Shown: positions 59,715 through 64,000 of the stretch, piece by piece | Layout: each line of letters starts with the position of its first letter | Numbering within the stretch: position 1 is the stretch's first letter | Assembly (NCBI RefSeq): GCF_024436435.1 | Contig: NZ_JAFMZP010000001.1 | Location: forward strand, 682,001 to 746,000 | DNA from: Desertivirga xinjiangensis | GTDB lineage: Bacteria; Bacteroidota; Bacteroidia; Sphingobacteriales; Sphingobacteriaceae | DNA length: 64,000 bases | Reading direction: 5' to 3' | Translations under genes and position numbers: made by a program | The notes under the pieces: generated by a model | Told to the model about the DNA's origin: nothing | Databases searched by the model: none | Seen by the model: the letters and a program-made list of their open reading frames with translations, nothing else

Positions 59715-59768
59715 CACTCACAACTTGAATACCAATCACAATGATTTTACGTATTCAACTTGTGAGTG
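59715..59768. terminator. 18-bp hairpin between convergent genes
   Basis: Positions 59715-59732 and 59751-59768 are reverse complements with one mismatch, and the loop has a further short AATCA/TGATT stem. It lies between two 3' ends. There is no clear U run, so its role as terminator is inferred from position. Confidence 0.5.
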
Positions 59769-59795
59769 ATCACTTTTCACTTTTAACTCCCAAAC

Positions 59796-60101
59796 CTACC
59801 CTGGAGTATTCAGTTTTTTAAGCAATTCTTCAGAAATATCGTCCGAATACACCCCATAAGCATTAACAAATACCCCTTTTACATTATATTTGTCAGATTC
59901 TATTCCATACACAATAGAATTATCTCCGGGATCAGACATGCCTTCAAATCTGTACAGTTCCGAAATGGTAAAATCGTCAGGTTGAAGATATATATTTTCT
60001 GAGCTGCTATGTAATACCCCGTTTGCAAGATTAAAATCCAAATTGAAGCCACGATTCTTTAGATCGGTTAGAGCTTCTGATACTGTTTGATAGTTCTCCA
60101 T
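59796..60101 (-). CDS. Small conserved Bacteroidota protein of unknown function
   Basis: A 101-residue soluble protein (MENYQTVSEALTDLKNRGFNLDFNL..., then DFTISELYRFEGMSDPGDNSIVYGIES and KGVFVNAYGVYSDDISEELLKKL). It resembles a small family in Bacteroidota that databases sometimes call 'phosphoribosylpyrophosphate synthetase', but it has no PRPP or ATP site and is far too short, so I would not use that name. No function is suggested by neighbours. Confidence 0.7.
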   Translation of the reverse strand: MENYQTVSEALTDLKNRGFNLDFNLANGVLHSSSENIYLQPDDFTISELYRFEGMSDPGDNSIVYGIESDKYNVKGVFVNAYGVYSDDISEELLKKLNTPG

Positions 60102-60203
60102 GACAAAATAACATCGCTTGAAGGAAATTTGTTTATCACTCGTTCAAATCAAGCAGCAAAGACCTCCACATTATCTGGGAGTCTTTCAGTTCACTGAAGA
60201 CAA

Positions 60204-60842
60204 TCAGCTTGTTAACAATCCTTCACGGTACATGTATTTTTCAAGACTATCATCCTTTGTCATCAAATAAGTATTGAAACCCATCTCTTGAGCAGTTTTT
60301 AAATGCTGCGGACTATCGTCAATATAAAGGGTTTCTTCAGGAATCAGATTACTGTCCCTTGCAACAAACTCAAAGATCTCGCGGTCGGGTTTGCGCATTC
60401 GGATAAGATGAGAGTAGTAAACCTTTTCAAAAAATACATCGTTCGACTCAATATGATATTCCCGGTTCAGGTAATCATTAATATAATCCATATGGATCTC
60501 ATTGATATTGCTTAACAGGAAGGTGCGGTATTGCTTTTTGGCTTTCAGCAAAATTTCATGGTTAACAGGAGGCACCCCAATCAGCAGCGTGTTCCAGGCA
60601 TTGTCGATTTGATCGTCAGTTAAACCGGGCTCCCCACTTATGCGCCTCACACCATCCCTGAACTCAGCCGAAGATATATTGCCCTTCTCAAATTCATTAA
60701 AAATAGGATCATGGCCTGCATGAGCAAAGAAACGTTCCACATTTTTAATACCCAATTCAGTAAAAGAATGCTGTGTTTTATTGAAGTCTATGTTAAAGAT
60801 TACGTTCCCATAATCGAAGATGATGTTTTTAATGAAATTCAT
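60204..60842 (-). CDS. HAD-superfamily hydrolase (YihX-like, subfamily IA)
   Basis: A 212-residue HAD phosphatase. Motif I is FDYGNVIFNIDF (Asp10; the DxGNV form seen in the YihX alpha-glucose-1-phosphatase group), motif II lies in FLLSNINEIH, motif III lysine in RKPDREIFEF, and motif IV is YIDDSPQHL. A cap domain sits between I and II. Substrate not determinable. A -7 element (TACCTTTG) ends 5 nt before the ATG, so it is probably leaderless. Confidence 0.85.
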   Translation of the reverse strand: MNFIKNIIFDYGNVIFNIDFNKTQHSFTELGIKNVERFFAHAGHDPIFNEFEKGNISSAEFRDGVRRISGEPGLTDDQIDNAWNTLLIGVPPVNHEILLKAKKQYRTFLLSNINEIHMDYINDYLNREYHIESNDVFFEKVYYSHLIRMRKPDREIFEFVARDSNLIPEETLYIDDSPQHLKTAQEMGFNTYLMTKDDSLEKYMYREGLLTS

Positions 60843-60847
60843 AACGG

Positions 60848-60855
60848 CAAAGGTA
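60848..60855 (-). promoter_or_regulatory. -7 element at the start of the HAD gene
   Basis: TACCTTTG on the minus strand, exact TAnnTTTG, ending 5 nt before the ATG at 60842. No -33 TTG is apparent. Confidence 0.45.
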
Positions 60856-60962
60856 GGGGGGAAGTTGAGGTTTAAAGCTAAATTTTAAAGTTAAATTTTA
60901 AATTTAGCCCGGTCTCACCCTTGTCTCACCCCCTGTCCTCGTTGTTCCTCACTTAAACCCTG

Positions 60963-61023
60963 TCCTTAGACTTCAGCGCAGCGGTGTCTAAGGATTCTTA
61001 AATGAAAGGAGTCTCCAGACTCC
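60963..61023 (-). repeat. Double-hairpin repeat, copy D (ATPase terminator)
   Basis: Stem 1 TCCTTAGAC / GTCTAAGGA (9 bp, 60963-60971 and 60986-60994), stem 2 GGAGTC / GACTCC with loop TCCA (61008-61023). On the minus strand stem 2 is followed by TTTCATTT. It lies 20 bp from the stop of the ATPase gene. Confidence 0.78.
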
Positions 61024-61043
61024 CTGGCACTTCAACACCCTCC

Positions 61044-62240
61044 TCAGCCCAACATCCCAAATAGCCAGAGCGGAATCTTATTCGATATTCCAGCCTCTAT
61101 ATCATCCGCAACAATAAACGACTCTTCAATGCCATTGATTTGGTTGCCTGATTTTGCCTTTCCTCCAATTTCAAAAGTATATTTATCATCAACCAAAAAG
61201 TCCCCTTTTGAAGGAAGTTTTATATCGTGTTTGGAGTTCTTAAGCTGCCCCATAAAAAAAGCCTCGCGGATTGTTCCCCTGTCTGCATTTTCAGGTGTTA
61301 ACGCATAAGAAAGATTTGTATTTTCCAGGAATACCTTATCTGGCTTCTGTAAAATACTTGTACTACGCCCGGCAGCAGATAGCGTATTAATTAAACGAGC
61401 ACCTTCCAGGTAGTACAAATACTCTACAATGATATTCCGGCTCATACCGGTCTTTTCTGCCAGTTTCGAGATATTTGGTTTAAAAGGAACGTTGGTAGCC
61501 AGAATATATAAAAGTTGATAGACTTTCCTGGAGTGGTGGGGGTTAAAGCCACTTATAAACTGCAGATCCTCTTCAATGATCAATCGTACCACCCTTTCAA
61601 TACGCATGTGATAAGTGTGAATGTTTTCAATAAAGAAAGGATAATAGCCAAATTTGAGATAGTCGCCGAAATGTTTCAGAGGCTTAAAATCCTTCATGAG
61701 TTCATGGGCGATCTCCACATGGTGTTTCAGAAGGTCAGTTAAAGAGCTCCTTTTAGGAGCGGCGATTCCGGAAAACTGTAAAAATTCACGGTATGAAAGA
61801 CCTGTTAATTCATACTGGACAGCACGTCTGCTTAAATCAGCATTTTTCCTCGATATGTCAATCACCGAAGAGCCTGTAAATACAATTTTCAGATCCCGGT
61901 AGAAGTCGTAAATGTTTTTAATTTCTTTCGCCCAGTCGGGGTATTTATGTACCTCGTCAATAAATAGTATTTTCCCTCCTTGTTGCCTGAACGTAACAGC
62001 GAGGTCAGACAAAGTATGGGAAGTGAAATATATATCATCCATTGTGATATATAAAGCTTCCTTGTTAAAGCCGTATTGTTCTTTAAGGCGCTGCAACATC
62101 AGCGTAGTCTTGCCGGTACCTCTCGCGCCCACAATGCCGATTAAACGGTCATTCCAGTCTATTAGCCGGCCCTGTTCCCGGATAATATCCATTGACTGAT
62201 CCTGAATTACAATATTAGATTTAATTTGCAATGTCTCCAT
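61044..62240 (-). CDS. AAA-family ATPase (AAA_14/DUF4143-like)
   Basis: A 398-residue ATPase. Walker A GARGTGKTT is at residues 38-46 and Walker B KILFIDEVHKY at 90-100, with a sensor-like IVFTGSSVIDISR after. The middle has a winged-helix stretch (LAEKTGMSRNIIVEYLYYLEGARLI), and the C-terminal part (FEIGGKAKSGNQINGIEESFIVADDIE) resembles the DUF4143 nuclease-like fold. Such proteins are widespread, often mobile accessory genes of unclear function. A possible -7 element (TATTTTTG, 62258-62265) lies 17 nt before the ATG. It stands alone. Confidence 0.8.
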   Translation of the reverse strand: METLQIKSNIVIQDQSMDIIREQGRLIDWNDRLIGIVGARGTGKTTLMLQRLKEQYGFNKEALYITMDDIYFTSHTLSDLAVTFRQQGGKILFIDEVHKYPDWAKEIKNIYDFYRDLKIVFTGSSVIDISRKNADLSRRAVQYELTGLSYREFLQFSGIAAPKRSSLTDLLKHHVEIAHELMKDFKPLKHFGDYLKFGYYPFFIENIHTYHMRIERVVRLIIEEDLQFISGFNPHHSRKVYQLLYILATNVPFKPNISKLAEKTGMSRNIIVEYLYYLEGARLINTLSAAGRSTSILQKPDKVFLENTNLSYALTPENADRGTIREAFFMGQLKNSKHDIKLPSKGDFLVDDKYTFEIGGKAKSGNQINGIEESFIVADDIEAGISNKIPLWLFGMLG

Positions 62241-62374
62241 TTTGCATTTATTTCGTGCAAAAATACAGTAAAATTGAATTAAATAAGTGCAAAATAATGA
62301 ATGCTTTATTTGAGCAAGTCCTTGCCCCTTGAACGTCTTTACCTCGCAGGCCTATACATTTTAAGCTTTTAAAC

Positions 62375-62407
62375 AAGAACGGGCCCCTTATTCAGGCGCC
62401 CGTTCTT
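62375..62407. terminator. Intrinsic terminator of the lipocalin-like gene
   Basis: AAGAACGGGC and GCCCGTTCTT (10 bp) around a 13-nt loop. On the minus strand it is followed by TTTAAAAG. It lies 31 bp after the stop of the gene at 62439. Confidence 0.75.
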
Positions 62408-62438
62408 TGTCATTATTATCTATAAATAATTTAATCAA

Positions 62439-62864
62439 TTACTTTTCCATAACGTACTGATACACCTCTTTTATCTTATCATTACCCTCGGTATACTCAT
62501 CACTTTCAGATATAACAAGTTTCGAAGAGGTTAGTTCTTCAATCGTATAAACATCCGTATCATCATCTTCAATAAGCGTTAATTTGTTCCCATCAACACG
62601 GTAAGAATAAATTTCCGGATCAGATCCATCGTCATTCCAATCCACAGTACCGTTGCTTTTAAACTCTACATAAGCTCCAGCTTCATAAGAATACTCATCA
62701 GTTTCGATTAACTGACCGTTCTTATACTCTTTCTCAACCTCTTTCTTAAGGTTCCACTTTCCAACGATTTTCGCACTGTTATTTTCATCGTCATCTTTTT
62801 TGCAAGAAGAGAAAGCCACCGTCACGGCAACAAACATCAGAAATAGGAAATTCTGTTTTTTCAT
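62439..62864 (-). CDS. Lipocalin-like lipoprotein
   Basis: A 141-residue protein with a lipobox (FSSC, Cys21) after a hydrophobic signal, an acidic linker, then a beta-rich domain starting IVGKWNLKKEVEKEYKNG and continuing with YVEFKSNGTVDW, GNKLTLIEDDDTDVYTIEELTSSKLVI. This is the pattern of Bacteroidota lipocalin-like (DUF4923/DUF5004-type) proteins. Ligand unknown. Very acidic overall. Confidence 0.8.
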   Translation of the reverse strand: MKKQNFLFLMFVAVTVAFSSCKKDDDENNSAKIVGKWNLKKEVEKEYKNGQLIETDEYSYEAGAYVEFKSNGTVDWNDDGSDPEIYSYRVDGNKLTLIEDDDTDVYTIEELTSSKLVISESDEYTEGNDKIKEVYQYVMEK

Positions 62865-63041
62865 TGTGTTTTTTAGTTAAAAATTATCATTCTAAAACGA
62901 AGGTGCAATGATACACCATTATTCCCGCTTTCTATATACCCACATTTCGGTATTTTCACGTCAATTCACGACAAAGTTCACCTCAAACAATCAACAGAAT
63001 TAGCACAACCAACAGAACAAACAGCACTAACATACCCCCGG

Positions 63042-64000
63042 TTAGGTGTATTCTTTTAAGAAAATAATGAATTCAGTTCCTTCACCGGGACTTGACAACA
63101 CTTCCACATAGCCGCCGTTCCTTTCAATCATTCTTTTGATCAGGCTTAAACCCAGACCGGTTCCCGAAGCCTGGTTAGTGAAGCGTTTAAAGGGATTGAA
63201 TAATTTGTCCATATTCTTTTTCAGGTCAATTCCTATCCCATTATCTTTGACACTCAATACTACGTATCCTTTCTCCTGACGCGTTTTAAACACTATCCGC
63301 AACTGTCTTTCTGCGCTCCGGTATTTTACCGCATTGCTCAACATATTGCTGATCAGGCTTTTTAAATGAGCTTCCAGGTAGATTATTTCTTCGCGACCCG
63401 AAAAGTCGTATACCACTTCTGCGTTTATTTCCTGCAGCAGATCTTCATATTGCTTCATTATAAAAAGCAGCTCGTCTTCAAACTTTAAGTGTTCAAGCTT
63501 ATCAGAGGGAACGCGTTTGGTATCGATAAGCACTATCAGCCCCTGTAGCAGAGCTTTCAGGTTATCAGATGACTGTCTGATCTTCTTAATAAACTCAAGT
63601 TGTTTTTCCTGGGGCATGCCCCCTTTTAAGATAAGTTCAGTTAACAGAGATATGGACGTGATCGGTGTTTTGAAATCGTGCGACACCACATTGATAAACT
63701 GCTCCATATCCTGGTTTGCAATTTCGAGCAGGTTTATCCGCTCGTGTAGTTTTTGTTCCGTCAGTCTCTTATCGGTGAGATCGTTAAGAAGCATAATGTT
63801 AAAGCGTTCCTTGTTTTCATCACTAAATGAGGTTACTTTAATATCCAGGAACCTGCCGTTGATCTCCACTGGTTCATACTGCCCGGGATTGGCTTTATCC
63901 TGGTTTACAGACAAAAACTCATGTAAATAATGTTTGTCCGAATGGGTTAAATGTTTCCCTAATACCTCTTTAGCACACGAGTTTAAACTTAGAATCACCT
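63042..64000 (-). CDS. Sensor histidine kinase, 3' part (5' end outside window)
   Basis: The frame continues past the right edge, so only the last 319 residues are seen. In order: a PAS-like end (about 1-75), a short coiled linker, the HisKA domain with phospho-acceptor His107 in VVSHDFKTPITSISLLTELIL, and a HATPase domain with N-box LISNMLSNAVKYR, G1 DNGIGID, F and G2 boxes (FKRFTNQASGTGLGLSLIK). It autophosphorylates and passes phosphate to a response regulator not seen here. A GTG at 63998 is internal Val, not the start. Confidence 0.9.
   Translation of the reverse strand, partial: VILSLNSCAKEVLGKHLTHSDKHYLHEFLSVNQDKANPGQYEPVEINGRFLDIKVTSFSDENKERFNIMLLNDLTDKRLTEQKLHERINLLEIANQDMEQFINVVSHDFKTPITSISLLTELILKGGMPQEKQLEFIKKIRQSSDNLKALLQGLIVLIDTKRVPSDKLEHLKFEDELLFIMKQYEDLLQEINAEVVYDFSGREEIIYLEAHLKSLISNMLSNAVKYRSAERQLRIVFKTRQEKGYVVLSVKDNGIGIDLKKNMDKLFNPFKRFTNQASGTGLGLSLIKRMIERNGGYVEVLSSPGEGTEFIIFLKEYT

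Noticed and set aside
1-64000. Prophage, integrative element or insertion sequence
   Set aside because: I found no integrase, transposase, capsid, relaxase or terminal inverted repeats of IS type; only short repeats and the GIY-YIG gene.

Overview
The window looks like chromosomal DNA from a Bacteroidota bacterium of the Sphingobacteriaceae (Pedobacter-like). This rests on marker genes (a DUF4294 protein, a DUF6588-like protein, an HU-SPOR protein next to ExbB/ExbD, a combined DAHP synthase/chorismate mutase, a bacillithiol deacetylase, lysine 6-transaminase) and on many upstream sites of the form TAnnTTTG, the Bacteroidota -7 element. I see no rRNA, tRNA, CRISPR array, integrase, transposase or prophage gene. 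Most genes are housekeeping.

Layout. 0-8.6 kb: a truncated hypothetical gene, a 2H phosphoesterase, a GmhB-like phosphatase, two APC amino-acid permeases flanking a membrane pyrophosphatase, and a CmoA-like plus ICMT-like pair. 8.7-10.8 kb: aguB-aguA, agmatine to putrescine. 10.8-20.1 kb: a long minus-strand envelope operon (TPR protein, outer-membrane barrel, HU-SPOR, ExbB, ExbD, TonB) running into folC. 20.2-31 kb: pyrR-pyrB, rpsA, a glycosyltransferase, cmk, arfB, an LpxR-like protein and lon. 31-44.5 kb: small envelope proteins, gpmI, nadC-plsY-M48 protease, pabB, purA, fur, rel, DUF4294 and bshB1. 44.8-50.5 kb: lat, an ACC-deaminase-like enzyme, DUF6588, rluD-like and pabC-like. 51.7-58.1 kb: aromatic amino-acid genes on the minus strand (S4 protein-aroB, pheA, DAHP synthase/chorismate mutase, aroA, aroC). 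58.4-64 kb: proline dehydrogenase, a small conserved protein, a HAD phosphatase, an AAA ATPase, a lipocalin-like lipoprotein and a truncated histidine kinase.

The most interesting material lies between genes. (1) Upstream of pheA is what reads as a complete attenuator: a -7 element, a 16-codon leader peptide with eight aromatic residues (Tyr, Trp and Phe), an antiterminator strand directly after its stop codon, and an 11-bp terminator with nine U. (2) A dispersed element that can fold as a cloverleaf (outer GTCAT/ATGAC stem and three hairpins) occurs about a dozen times, whole or in part. It clusters around a small GIY-YIG nuclease gene, has apparently truncated an outer-membrane protein gene, and has tandem repeats starting at its GTCAT ends, including a perfect-length 16 x 14-bp array. 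(3) A second family, a double hairpin placed 3' of minus-strand genes, shows compensatory base changes between copies. (4) Seven genes have a TAnnTTTG element ending only 4-5 nt before the start codon, which predicts leaderless mRNAs.

All functional names come from reading protein motifs by eye; no database search was run.
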